Shown here: piece by piece, positions 8,189-16,786 of the stretch
Position numbering within the stretch: the stretch's first letter is position 1
Layout of the letters: each line of letters begins with the position of its first letter
DNA from: VRUE01 sp035693025
GTDB lineage: Bacteria > Actinomycetota > Thermoleophilia > Solirubrobacterales > 70-9
Direction of reading: 5' to 3'
DNA: 64,000 bases
NCBI GenBank assembly: GCA_035693025.1
Contig: DASSHI010000001.1
Location: forward strand, 124,001-188,000
The notes under the pieces: generated by a model
The model's database searches: none
What the model was told of the DNA's origin: nothing
The model's input: only the letters and a program-made list of their open reading frames with translations
Program-made: the position numbers and the translations under genes

Positions 8189-10276
8189 TTGACCAGCTTC
8201 TTGACCGAATACGGAGTCGTCGTCGCGCTCGTGTGCGCCGGCGCGGCAGTTGTCTACGGACTGATCATCACCCAACGCCTGCTCGGAAAATCGCCGGGCA
8301 ACGAGCGGATGCAGGAAATCTCGGGCGCGGTGCAGGAGGGCGCGAAGGCCTATCTGAACCGTCAGTACACGATCATCGCCGCTGTCGCGGTACCGATCGC
8401 GATCGTGCTCTGGCTCCTGCAGGACTACAAGACCGCGATCGGCTTCGTCATCGGCGGAACGCTCTCCGGCGCGACCGGCTTCATCGGCATGAACCTCTCG
8501 GTTCGCGCCAACGCCCGCGTCGCCGAGGCGGCCCGCGGCGGCGTGCCGCCGGCGCTCGACGTCGCCTTCAAGGGCGGCTCGGTCACGGGATTGCTGGTCG
8601 TCGGCCTGGCCCTGTTCGGCGTCGCCGGCTACTTCGGCCTGCTCGTGCTCACGGGCTCGAGCGACAAGGAGGCGGTCGACGCACTCGTCGGACTCGGCTT
8701 CGGAGGCTCGCTGATCTCCGTCTTCGCCCGTCTCGGCGGCGGCATCTTCACCAAGGCGGCCGACGTCGGCGCCGACCTGGTGGGCAAGGTCGAGGCGGGG
8801 ATCCCCGAGGACGATCCACGCAACCCGGCCGTGATCGCCGACAACGTCGGCGACAACGTCGGCGACTGCGCCGGCATGGCGGCCGATCTGTTCGAGACCT
8901 ACGCGGTCACCTCGGTCGCGGTCATGCTGCTCGGCGTCCTAACCTTCACCGGCTCCGGTGGCGAATTCGCGCGTCAGGTCGCGATCTACCCGCTGGTCAT
9001 CGGCGCCGTCGCGATCATCGCCTCGATCGTCGGCGCGCTCCTGGTACGGACCAAATCGGACCGGGTCGAGGGGGCGCTCTACCAGGGCCTGATCATCTCC
9101 GGGATCCTCTCGATCGCCGCCTTCTACCCGATCACCGATTGGCTGATGAGCGACCCGGTGCGGCTTGGTCTCAGCACCGCCGCCAAGGCCGTATCGGTTA
9201 CCGATCTCTGGCTCTGCGCGGTCATCGGCGTCGCCGTCACGGCGCTACTTTTTGTCATCACCGAATACTATACGTCTACGCGCTTCCGGCCGGTGAAGAC
9301 GATCGCCCAGGCCTCGGAGACCGGTCACGCGACCAACATCATCCAGGGCCTCGCACAGGGCTTCCAGTCGACCGCGGCGCCGGCCCTGGTGCTGGCGCTG
9401 GCGATCCTCGCCGCCAACGAGCTGGCCGGGATCTACGGCATCGGCATCGCCGTGATGGCTCAGCTTTCGCTCTGCGGCCTGATCGTCGCTCTCGACGCCT
9501 TCGGGCCGATCACCGACAACGCGGGTGGGATCGCCGAGATGGCCGACCTGCCCGAGGACGTCCGCAACGTCACCGACCCGCTCGACGCGGTCGGCAACAC
9601 GACCAAGGCGGTCACCAAGGGCTACGCGATCGGCTCGGCCGCGCTCGCCGCTCTGGTGCTGTTCGCTGCCTTCAAGAGCGAATTGGCGGGTGAAGCTCCG
9701 CCCGGCTTCGACCTCAACGGGCTCTTCAACCTATCCTCGCCCGACGTGCTGATCGGGCTGATCATCGGCGGCATGATGGTCTACCTCTTCGCCGCCTTCG
9801 CGATCGAGGCGGTCGGCCGCGCCGGCGGCCAGGTCGTCGAACAGGTTCGCGAGCAGTTCCGCGAGCACCCGGGGATCATGGAGGGCACCGAAAAACCCGA
9901 CTACGGGAAAACGGTCAGCATCGTCACGCTGGCGGCGCAGAAAGAGATGATCCTGCCCGCGCTGATCCCGATCCTCGTCCCGGTCGTCGTCGGCCTGCTC
10001 AGCGTCGACGCGCTCGGCGGCCTGCTGATCGGCGTCATCGTCGTCGGCCTCTTCGCCGCGATCTCGATGACCGCCGGCGGCGGCGCCTGGGACAACGCGA
10101 AGAAGCTGATCGAGGACGGCGCTCACGGCGGCAAAGGCTCACCGGCACATGAAGCCTCGGTGACCGGTGACACGGTCGGCGATCCCTACAAGGACACGGC
10201 CGGGCCGGCGATCAACCCGATGATCAAGGTGGCCAACATCGTCGCCATCCTGATCATCCCGATCGTCCACTTCTAA
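8189..10276 (+). CDS. hppA: K+-independent membrane-bound proton-pumping pyrophosphatase
   Basis: Integral-membrane enzyme of about 16 helices that couples PPi hydrolysis to H+ export. The substrate-binding segment reads DVGADLVGKVE (about 192-202), followed by NVGDNVGDCAGMAADLFE. In the GNTTKA motif Lys473 occupies the position that is Ala in K+-dependent enzymes; Lys here marks the K+-independent class. The TTG start at 8189 is supported by CGGAGG 8 nt upstream and by the N-terminal helix. The gene has its own spacing from the preceding gene (62 nt) and is followed by a strong terminator. Confidence 0.96.
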   Translation: MTSFLTEYGVVVALVCAGAAVVYGLIITQRLLGKSPGNERMQEISGAVQEGAKAYLNRQYTIIAAVAVPIAIVLWLLQDYKTAIGFVIGGTLSGATGFIGMNLSVRANARVAEAARGGVPPALDVAFKGGSVTGLLVVGLALFGVAGYFGLLVLTGSSDKEAVDALVGLGFGGSLISVFARLGGGIFTKAADVGADLVGKVEAGIPEDDPRNPAVIADNVGDNVGDCAGMAADLFETYAVTSVAVMLLGVLTFTGSGGEFARQVAIYPLVIGAVAIIASIVGALLVRTKSDRVEGALYQGLIISGILSIAAFYPITDWLMSDPVRLGLSTAAKAVSVTDLWLCAVIGVAVTALLFVITEYYTSTRFRPVKTIAQASETGHATNIIQGLAQGFQSTAAPALVLALAILAANELAGIYGIGIAVMAQLSLCGLIVALDAFGPITDNAGGIAEMADLPEDVRNVTDPLDAVGNTTKAVTKGYAIGSAALAALVLFAAFKSELAGEAPPGFDLNGLFNLSSPDVLIGLIIGGMMVYLFAAFAIEAVGRAGGQVVEQVREQFREHPGIMEGTEKPDYGKTVSIVTLAAQKEMILPALIPILVPVVVGLLSVDALGGLLIGVIVVGLFAAISMTAGGGAWDNAKKLIEDGAHGGKGSPAHEASVTGDTVGDPYKDTAGPAINPMIKVANIVAILIIPIVHF

Positions 10277-10282
10277 GCATTG

Positions 10283-10327
10283 GCAAGCAGGAGGGGCGAG
10301 GGTGCCCCTCCTGCTTGCTGGGTTTTT
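10283..10327 (+). terminator. Rho-independent terminator of hppA
   Basis: A perfect 15-bp stem (10283-10297 with 10304-10318) and a 6-nt loop are followed after three bases by a run of five T. It starts 7 nt after the hppA stop codon. The core of this hairpin reappears in inverted orientation at 10390-10411. Confidence 0.9.
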
Positions 10328-10411
10328 CGCCCGCGAGTTGGCGGCTGTCCGAGGAGGTCGCTGGGGCGAAAAACGGACGCCGCTGCGCTGGAGGGGCACC
10401 CTCGCCCCTCC
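10290..10411. repeat. 22-bp inverted repeat flanking the hppA/oxidase junction
   Basis: The 22 bases at 10290-10311 (inside the terminator stem) are the exact reverse complement of those at 10390-10411, 31 nt before the next gene. Each arm is itself a hairpin. The pair could terminate transcription from both sides or fold into one larger structure. Confidence 0.8.
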
Positions 10412-10442
10412 TGGGCGTAGCGTCTAGGGTCGCGGACCAGCG

Positions 10443-11531
10443 ATGGACGACCTGATCAACGTTGGCGACTTCGAGCGCCTGGCTGAAGAAAAGCTCGATG
10501 CGGGGAAGGTGGGGTATTTCTTCGGCGGCGCCGGGGATGAGCTGACGCTGCGGGAGAACGTGGCGGCTTGGTCCGGGTGGCGGTTGCGGCCGCGGGTTCT
10601 GGCGGGACTGAGCGGGTGGCGGACCGGGGTGGAGGTGCTGGGCGCCGAGCTCTCGATGCCGGTGCTGGTCGCGCCCGTCGCCTATCAGGGGCTGGTCGAT
10701 CCGGAGGGCGAGGCGGCGATGGCTCGGGCGGCTGCCTCGGCCGGCACTGTGATGTGCCTCTCGACCCTGGCGACGATGCGGCCTCGGCCGGTCGCCGAAG
10801 CGGCGCCGGGTGGGCGGCGCTGGTTCCAGCTCTACTGCTTCCGGGACGAGGGCGTCACGCGGGGGCTGATCGAGGAGGCTTGCGATTGCGGCTACGAGGC
10901 GATCGTCGTCACGGTGGACGCGCCGCGCGGCGGCAATCGCGAGCGCGACCGGCGCAGCGGCTTCGAGATTCCGGCGGAGATCGGGGTGCCGAGCGTGGAA
11001 GCGGTGCTGGGCTCAGGCCGGGCGGTGACGATCGAGGAGACCTTCGAGTTGATGGACCCGGCGCTGAGCTGGGAGACCCTCGCGGATCTCGCCTCCGACT
11101 GCCGCGTGCCCGTCCTGGTCAAGGGCGTGCTCACCCCCGAGGACGCCGTGCTGGCGGTCGAGCACGGAGCCGCGGGCGTCATCGTCTCCAATCACGGCGG
11201 CCGACAGCTCGACCGCTGCCTGGCGAGCGCCGATGCCCTGCCGGAGGTCGTCGAGGCGATCGCGGGTCGTTGTGCCGTTCTCGTCGACGGCGGCATCCGC
11301 CGCGGGGTCGACGTCGCCATCGCGCTGGCGCTCGGCGCCGACGCGGTGCTGGTCGGGCGGCCGGCTCTGTGGGGCCTCGCGGCGGGCGGAGAGGAGGGCG
11401 CGCGGCGCGTGCTCGAGCTGCTGCGTGCAGAGCTCGAGCTGACGCTGGCGCTCTGCGGCTGCGCCTCGCCGGCGCAGCTGACCGGTTCCCATCTGCAGCG
11501 GGCACCGGCCTCGCGCGTATATTCGGTCTGA
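10443..11531 (+). CDS. FMN-dependent alpha-hydroxy-acid oxidase/dehydrogenase
   Basis: TIM-barrel flavoenzyme of the lactate/glycolate oxidase family that oxidises an L-2-hydroxy acid to the keto acid. The N-terminal YFFGGAGDELTLRENVAAW matches the family's YxxGGAxDExT segment. The active-site histidine and FMN loop read SNHGGRQLD, followed by VDGGIRRGVDV and LGADAVLVGRP. The 362 aa is usual. Substrate (lactate, glycolate, mandelate or other) cannot be read from the sequence. Transcribed alone or with the permease 25 nt downstream. Confidence 0.9.
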   Translation: MDDLINVGDFERLAEEKLDAGKVGYFFGGAGDELTLRENVAAWSGWRLRPRVLAGLSGWRTGVEVLGAELSMPVLVAPVAYQGLVDPEGEAAMARAAASAGTVMCLSTLATMRPRPVAEAAPGGRRWFQLYCFRDEGVTRGLIEEACDCGYEAIVVTVDAPRGGNRERDRRSGFEIPAEIGVPSVEAVLGSGRAVTIEETFELMDPALSWETLADLASDCRVPVLVKGVLTPEDAVLAVEHGAAGVIVSNHGGRQLDRCLASADALPEVVEAIAGRCAVLVDGGIRRGVDVAIALALGADAVLVGRPALWGLAAGGEEGARRVLELLRAELELTLALCGCASPAQLTGSHLQRAPASRVYSV

Positions 11532-11556
11532 GTGACCCGCCCACGAACCTGAATCC

Positions 11557-13455
11557 ATGGCCCAGCGGATCCCCAGAGACGAATCGCTGAGCCGCGTGCA
11601 CGGCGTCGGGGCGCTGTTCTCCGCCGCCTACGGCAACGTCGGCTCCTCGATCTACTACGCGCTCGGCGTCACCGCCGCATTCGCGCTCGGCCTCACTCCG
11701 GTCGCCTTCGTCATCTCCGGCCTGATCTTCGCCGCGACGGCGGCGACCTACGCCGAGGCGACCGTGATGTACCCGGAGGCGGGGGGCTCGTCGAGCTTTG
11801 CCCGCCATGCCTTCAACGAGCTGGTCAGTTTCATAGCTGCCTGGGGTCAGATGCTCAACTACACGATCACGGTCGCGATCTCGGCCTACTTCGTGCCCCA
11901 CTACCTGGCGGTCTTCTGGGGGCCGCTCGGCCATGCTCCCGGCGACATCATCGGCGGCGCGGTCCTGATCGGCGCGCTGGCCCTGCTGAACATCCGCGGC
12001 TCGCAGGAGTCGGCCAAGCTCAATCTCGTCCTCGCCGTCGCCGATCTCGCCACCCAGGTCGTCCTGGTGGGGATCGGCATCGTCCTCGTGCTCAGTCCCG
12101 AAGTGCTGGTCGACAACGTCCACCTCGGCGTCGCTCCGACCTGGAGCGACTTCGCCCTCGGGATAGCGGTCGCGATGATCGCCTACACCGGGATCGAGAC
12201 GATCTCGAACATGGCCGAGGAGGCCAAGGACGCCGCGAAGACCATCCCTCGCAGCGTCGGTTTCACCGTCGCCGCGGTGCTCGGCCTGTACCTGCTGATC
12301 CCCGTCGTCGCCCTGTCCGCGATGCCGGTCGTCCGCGACGCGGCCGGTCATTACTCGACCGCGCTCGGCTCGGAGTTCGCCAGCGATCCGATTCTCGGCA
12401 TCGTCGAGAACCTCGGCCTCGGCAGCGGGCTGACCGAAGCGCTGCGCTTCTACGTCGGCATCCTCGCCGCCGTGATCCTCCTGATCGCCACCAACGCCGG
12501 CTTGATCGGCGTTTCACGACTCACCTATTCGATGGGCCAGCACCGCCAGCTCCCGGAGGGACTGCGCCAGGTGCATCCCCGCTACCGGACGCCCTACATC
12601 GCGATCATGATCTTCGCCGGGGTGGCGATGCTCGCCCTGATCCCGGGCCAGGCCGAATTCCTGGCCACGCTGTACTCGTTCGGCGCGATGCTCTCCTTCA
12701 CGATCGCCCATGTCTCGGTGATCCAGCTGCGGCGGCGAAAATCGAGTGACGAGCGGCCCTGGAAGCCGCCCCTCAACTTCCATGCATTCGGCTTCGAGGT
12801 GCCGCTGACCGCCGTTCTCGGCGGCCTCGGCACCTTCGCCGCCTGGATCGTCGTGATGGCGCTCAACCCGCGCACGCTCGTCGTCGGCGCCGGATGGATG
12901 GCGCTCGGGCTCATCGTCTACGTGCTCTACCGCCGCAATCAGAGGCTGCCGCTGACCGCGACGGTCAAAGTCGTGACGCCGGAGCCGCTGGGCGTCGAGG
13001 AGATCGAGTACCGCAGCGTCATGGTCGCCTTCGAGGATGGAGCGCCGTTCTCCGAGGAGATGGTCGCGACCGCGGTCAAGCTGGCCTCCAAGCGGCGCCG
13101 CGGGATCCACGTCCACTCGCTGTTGACCGTGCCCACCAACCTGCCGCTCGAGGCCGATATGCGCGAGGCCGAAGCCGAGGCGCAGAGCAAGGTCGAGCAG
13201 GCGAAGCTGATCGGCGGCCAGCGGGTGACCGGCCACGTCGAGCGGGTGCGCCCGGGCCAGGCCGGCTACTCGATCTCCGACGAGGCGAAGCTGATCAACG
13301 CCGCCGCGGTGGTCGTCTGGCTGCGCTACCGCAACGGCGCGCCGATGTACGACAAGACCCTGCAGACCGTGCTCTCCGAGCGCCCCTGCCGGGTGATCGT
13401 CGTCTCCGAGAAGGCGGCCCGCAGCGGCTCCGAGGTCGTCCCCTCCCTGGCCTGA
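11557..13455 (+). CDS. APC-superfamily permease with cytosolic C-terminal domain
   Basis: A 632-aa transporter: about 12 hydrophobic helices (residues 10-465) beginning with VGSSIYYALGV, the APC helix-1 break, then a soluble tail of about 165 aa resembling a universal-stress-protein fold (VEEIEYRSVMVAF, then a C-terminal CRVIVVSEKAA). This architecture occurs in KimA/YdaO-like potassium importers and in amino-acid permeases. The RCK proteins two and three genes downstream make K+ transport attractive, but that is inference. The 57-aa membrane-protein gene follows after 21 nt. Confidence 0.85.
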   Translation: MAQRIPRDESLSRVHGVGALFSAAYGNVGSSIYYALGVTAAFALGLTPVAFVISGLIFAATAATYAEATVMYPEAGGSSSFARHAFNELVSFIAAWGQMLNYTITVAISAYFVPHYLAVFWGPLGHAPGDIIGGAVLIGALALLNIRGSQESAKLNLVLAVADLATQVVLVGIGIVLVLSPEVLVDNVHLGVAPTWSDFALGIAVAMIAYTGIETISNMAEEAKDAAKTIPRSVGFTVAAVLGLYLLIPVVALSAMPVVRDAAGHYSTALGSEFASDPILGIVENLGLGSGLTEALRFYVGILAAVILLIATNAGLIGVSRLTYSMGQHRQLPEGLRQVHPRYRTPYIAIMIFAGVAMLALIPGQAEFLATLYSFGAMLSFTIAHVSVIQLRRRKSSDERPWKPPLNFHAFGFEVPLTAVLGGLGTFAAWIVVMALNPRTLVVGAGWMALGLIVYVLYRRNQRLPLTATVKVVTPEPLGVEEIEYRSVMVAFEDGAPFSEEMVATAVKLASKRRRGIHVHSLLTVPTNLPLEADMREAEAEAQSKVEQAKLIGGQRVTGHVERVRPGQAGYSISDEAKLINAAAVVVWLRYRNGAPMYDKTLQTVLSERPCRVIVVSEKAARSGSEVVPSLA

Positions 13456-13476
13456 GTCCGGCCTAGAATCGCCCTA

Positions 13477-13650
13477 ATGCACCAACGCTCGGTCCAGGTC
13501 CTCTCGCTTGCCTTCCTCGCTCTCGGGCTGGCGATCCTCGCCAGCACCTTTGCCCACGGCGGTGGCCCGCTCTCCGTGGGGACCCTCCTCGGCATCGCCT
13601 TCGTCGCAGTCGGGGTCGCGCGCCTATGGCTGAGCGGCGTCTTCCGATGA
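13477..13650 (+). CDS. 57-aa two-helix membrane protein
   Basis: A short gene lying exactly between two homologous permease genes. It encodes 57 residues: a short polar start (MHQRSVQ), a hydrophobic segment (about 8-25), a Gly-rich turn AHGGGPLS, and a second hydrophobic segment (about 34-53) ending LSGVFR. The TGA overlaps ATG 13647 of the next permease (ATGA), so the two are probably translationally coupled. No family recognised; a small accessory subunit of the permease is possible. Confidence 0.65.
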   Translation: MHQRSVQVLSLAFLALGLAILASTFAHGGGPLSVGTLLGIAFVAVGVARLWLSGVFR

Positions 13651-15650
13651 GCGAGCCCGAGCAGCGGACGCGTCTGGAGCCACTGCTGCGCCGGGGGGTC
13701 GGCGTGCCCGGCCTCTTCGTCGCGGTCTACTCGGCGGTCGGCTTCTCGATCTACTTCGCCCTCGGCATCGTCGCCGACCGTGGCCTCGGCCTGACGCCGC
13801 TGATCTTCCTCGCCGCGGGCTTGATGTTCGTGCTGACGACGCTGAGCTACGTCGAGGGCGGCGCGATGATCCGCGAGCGCGGCGGCTCCTCCAGCTTCGC
13901 CCGCCACGCCTTCAACGAGCTGATCGCCTTCATCGCCGGCTGGGCGATCCTGATCGACTACCTGATTGTCGCCGCGCTCGCAGCGATCTCGGTACCCCAC
14001 TACCTCAGGCCGGTCTCCGCCGAACTCTCGACCAGCGACTGGCAGATCCCGGTTGCGGCGGGAGTGATCGTCGCCGCCTGCGCACTCAACGTCGCCGGCG
14101 TCACCGGGCGTGGGCGCGAGCGCACGCTCAGCGTGCTGGCGCTTGCCGACATCGCCCTCCAGGTGGCGGTGATCGTCGTGGGCGCCCTCGCGGTGCTGCA
14201 TCCAGAGCGCCTCACCGAACAGATTCATCTCTTCACCGACCCCAGTGTCAAGGACATCGTCTATGCGTCGGTGATCGCGATGCTTGCCTACGCGGGGATC
14301 GAGGCGGCGGCCGATCTGGCGCCCGACATCGACGTGCGGCCGAGCGACCTGAAGCGAATCGTCTCGCTGGGAGCGATCGCGGTGCCACTCGTCTACGCCG
14401 GCATGGCGGCGATCGCGCTGATGGCGGTGCCGGTCGTCTCCGGGCCCGCCGGCCCACATACCGCCCTGGGCGACGAGTACGTGCGCGCCCCGGTGCTCGG
14501 GATCGTCTCTGCCTTCCACCCCGCATGGGTGGCGGACATCATGCGCTGGACGGTCGCGCTGGTCGCCGTGCCGGTGCTCTTCTGGGCGACGACCACGGCG
14601 ATGCTCGGGGTGTCCCGCCATATCTACACGCTCGCGATCAACCGTCAGATCCCGAGCTGGCTGGGCAAGCTCAACAGCCGCTACGCGACCCCTCACGTGG
14701 CGATCGTCATCTCCGGGCTGATCGCGATCGGGCTCGTCCTGCCTACCGACGTGAAGCTGCTGGCCAGCTTCTACGCCTTCGGCGCGATGCTGGCGATAAC
14801 CATCGCCCACTTCTCGATCCTGCGGCTGCGGTTCACCCAGCCGGACGCCGTGCGGCCGTTCCGAGTCCCCTGGAACGTCAGCTGGCGAGGGGCGCAGCTG
14901 CCGGTGCCGGTGCTCTTCGCCGCGCTGCTCAGCAGCCTCGCCTTCATCAGCGTCCTCGTCCTGCACGACACCGCGCGCCTGGTCGGCGGCGCCTGGATGG
15001 CCTTCGGCCTGCTCTTCTACGTCGTCTATCGCAAGGCTTTCGAGGGGACCTCGCTCACCCGTCGCGTCTCGGTGACCGAGCGGGCGCTGACCAAGCAGGT
15101 GCCGGAGATCTCCTACCGCAGCCTGCTGGTTCCGGTCTTCGGCAGCAAGCTCGACGACGACATCGTCGCGACGGCCGGCCGCCTTGCCGCCGCTCAGAGC
15201 GAAGACGGGGACGTCGCCGGCGAGGCTCGAGTGGCGCTCGTCTACGTGGTCGAAGTGCCGCTGGCGATCCCACTCGACGCCGAGTTGCCACCGCATCTGC
15301 AGGAAGAAGCCGCGCGGGCTCTGGAGCGCGCGCGGGAAGTCGCCGAGGAGTACGAGGACGTCGAGGTCAGCACCGAGACGATCAGGGCGCGCAAGGTGGG
15401 TGCGGGGATCGTCGAAGCGGCGCGGCGCAGCGAAGCCGAGGCGATCGTGATCGGCGGCGAGCCGCCGACCAAGATCCGCGGCGGCGCCACCCTGGGCGGA
15501 ATCGGCGCCGCCAGGCCGGCCGAGATCGGCGCCGCGACCGAGTACGTGCTGAAGAAGGCGCCTTGCCAAGTCCTTCTCACCGCCCCGCCGGAGGCGTCTT
15601 CCGAAGCTGTGCCGGAAGCGACTGTCGCGTCCTCCAATCCCGACATCTAG
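13647..15650 (+). CDS. APC-superfamily permease with UspA-like C-terminal domain
   Basis: Paralogue of the permease at 11557 (shared VGFSIYFALGIV start, RGGSSSFARHAFNELIAFIAGWAI block, cytosolic tail). About 12 helices span residues 20-465. The tail of about 200 aa starts EISYRSLLVPVFGS and ends with a UspA-like ATP-loop segment (AEAIVIGGEP and a terminal strand CQVLLTAP). ATG 13647 is chosen because it overlaps the upstream stop; ATG 13626 is also in frame. It sits directly before two RCK genes. Confidence 0.85.
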   Translation: MSEPEQRTRLEPLLRRGVGVPGLFVAVYSAVGFSIYFALGIVADRGLGLTPLIFLAAGLMFVLTTLSYVEGGAMIRERGGSSSFARHAFNELIAFIAGWAILIDYLIVAALAAISVPHYLRPVSAELSTSDWQIPVAAGVIVAACALNVAGVTGRGRERTLSVLALADIALQVAVIVVGALAVLHPERLTEQIHLFTDPSVKDIVYASVIAMLAYAGIEAAADLAPDIDVRPSDLKRIVSLGAIAVPLVYAGMAAIALMAVPVVSGPAGPHTALGDEYVRAPVLGIVSAFHPAWVADIMRWTVALVAVPVLFWATTTAMLGVSRHIYTLAINRQIPSWLGKLNSRYATPHVAIVISGLIAIGLVLPTDVKLLASFYAFGAMLAITIAHFSILRLRFTQPDAVRPFRVPWNVSWRGAQLPVPVLFAALLSSLAFISVLVLHDTARLVGGAWMAFGLLFYVVYRKAFEGTSLTRRVSVTERALTKQVPEISYRSLLVPVFGSKLDDDIVATAGRLAAAQSEDGDVAGEARVALVYVVEVPLAIPLDAELPPHLQEEAARALERAREVAEEYEDVEVSTETIRARKVGAGIVEAARRSEAEAIVIGGEPPTKIRGGATLGGIGAARPAEIGAATEYVLKKAPCQVLLTAPPEASSEAVPEATVASSNPDI

Positions 15651-15660
15651 TATCCGCAAC

Positions 15661-16101
15661 GTGTTCATTCTCATCGTCGGTTGCGGAAGGGTCGGGTCCT
15701 CTGTGGCGAGGACGATGCTGGGCGAGGGTCACGAGGTTTCCTGCCTCGACGAGGACCCCGAGGCTCACACCCGGCTCGAGGTAGGCCTCGACAAGGGCTG
15801 GGAGGATCTCGGCGGTCGCTTCACGGTCGGCACCGGCTTGGAGACCGATGCCCTGCTCGCTGCCGGAATCGAGAGCGCCGACGCATTCATCGCCGCCACC
15901 AACGGCGACAACACGAACATCGTCATCGCCCAGATCGCCCAGCGGCGCTACGAGGTGCCGACGGTGATCGCGCGGATTCTCGACCCGCTGCGGGCCGAGT
16001 GGTACCGCCAGCAGGGCCTGCACACGATCTGCCCGACCCGCGTCGCGATCGACATGCTGGAGAGCGCCGTGCGCGAGGGCGCCGAGCGCAAGGCCGCCTG
16101 A
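15661..16101 (+). CDS. TrkA-N (RCK) domain protein
   Basis: A 146-aa stand-alone RCK N-terminal domain. The Rossmann dinucleotide site reads FILIVGCGRVGSSVAR at residues 2-17, and AFIAATNGDNTNIV lies on the fourth strand. Such proteins bind NAD(H), ATP or c-di-AMP and gate K+ channels or transporters. The C-terminal RCK_C subdomain is lacking. The start is GTG, 10 nt after the permease stop; the next RCK gene begins 2 nt after its own stop. Confidence 0.88.
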   Translation: MFILIVGCGRVGSSVARTMLGEGHEVSCLDEDPEAHTRLEVGLDKGWEDLGGRFTVGTGLETDALLAAGIESADAFIAATNGDNTNIVIAQIAQRRYEVPTVIARILDPLRAEWYRQQGLHTICPTRVAIDMLESAVREGAERKAA

Positions 16102-16103
16102 GC

Positions 16104-16781
16104 ATGTACGTCATCGTCGTCGGAGCGGGGAAGGTGGGCTGGAACCTGGCCCGCGAGCTGCTCGAAAAGGACCACGAGGTGACGGTGATCGAGAGCAATC
16201 GCCGCCGCTACCTGACCGTCGAGCAGGAGCTCGAGCACAACGTCACCTACGGCGACGCCTCCGAGCTCTGGGTGTTGGAGCGAGCCGGGATCCAGCGCGC
16301 CGACCTGGTGATCGCCGTGACCGGCGACGACGAGGACAACATGCTGATCTGCCAGGTGGCCCGGGAGAAGTACGAGGTCAAGCAGATCATCGCCCGCGTC
16401 AACAACCCGCGCAACAAGCCCCACTTCGACCTGCTCGGCGTCAAGCCCTCGGTCTCGGCAACCGACCTGATCCTGCGCCTGCTCGAGCACGAGGTCCCCG
16501 AGTACGGCCTCGTCCACCTGCTCGACCTGCAGGAGGAGCAGCTGGAGATCATCGAGATGTTGCTCGGCAAGGATTCCGGGGTGACGGGGAGGCGTGTCGG
16601 CGACCTCTCGATGCCGGAAGGCAGCCTCTTGATCTCCGTCCTGCGCGCAGGCAAGGGCTTCGTGCCCAACGCCGACACGGTGCTCGAGGTCGGCGACGAG
16701 GTCCTGGCGGTGCTCGACCCGGGCCGTGAGGACGACTTGAAGCAGCTCTTCGGGCCGGCCATGGGCAACGGGGCCGGCTGA
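16104..16781 (+). CDS. TrkA family potassium uptake regulator (RCK_N + RCK_C)
   Basis: A 225-aa protein with a complete RCK unit: Rossmann domain (VIVVGAGKVGWNLAREL, then VIESN and IAVTGDDEDN) and a C-terminal RCK_C domain (about 145-215, with GVTGRRVGDLSMPEGSLL and VGDEVLAVLDP). It pairs with the shorter RCK protein immediately upstream, suggesting a hetero-oligomeric gating ring. No TrkH/KtrB pore gene is present; the nearest membrane partners are the two APC permeases upstream. ATG 16104 is chosen as it directly precedes the dinucleotide site. Confidence 0.92.
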   Translation: MYVIVVGAGKVGWNLARELLEKDHEVTVIESNRRRYLTVEQELEHNVTYGDASELWVLERAGIQRADLVIAVTGDDEDNMLICQVAREKYEVKQIIARVNNPRNKPHFDLLGVKPSVSATDLILRLLEHEVPEYGLVHLLDLQEEQLEIIEMLLGKDSGVTGRRVGDLSMPEGSLLISVLRAGKGFVPNADTVLEVGDEVLAVLDPGREDDLKQLFGPAMGNGAG

Positions 16782-16786
16782 GCACG

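Noticed and set aside
13326..15674. 782-codon minus-strand frame opposite the second permease
   Set aside because: Shadow frame of a GC-rich gene; composition is dominated by Asp, Arg and His, and the plus strand encodes a clear transporter.
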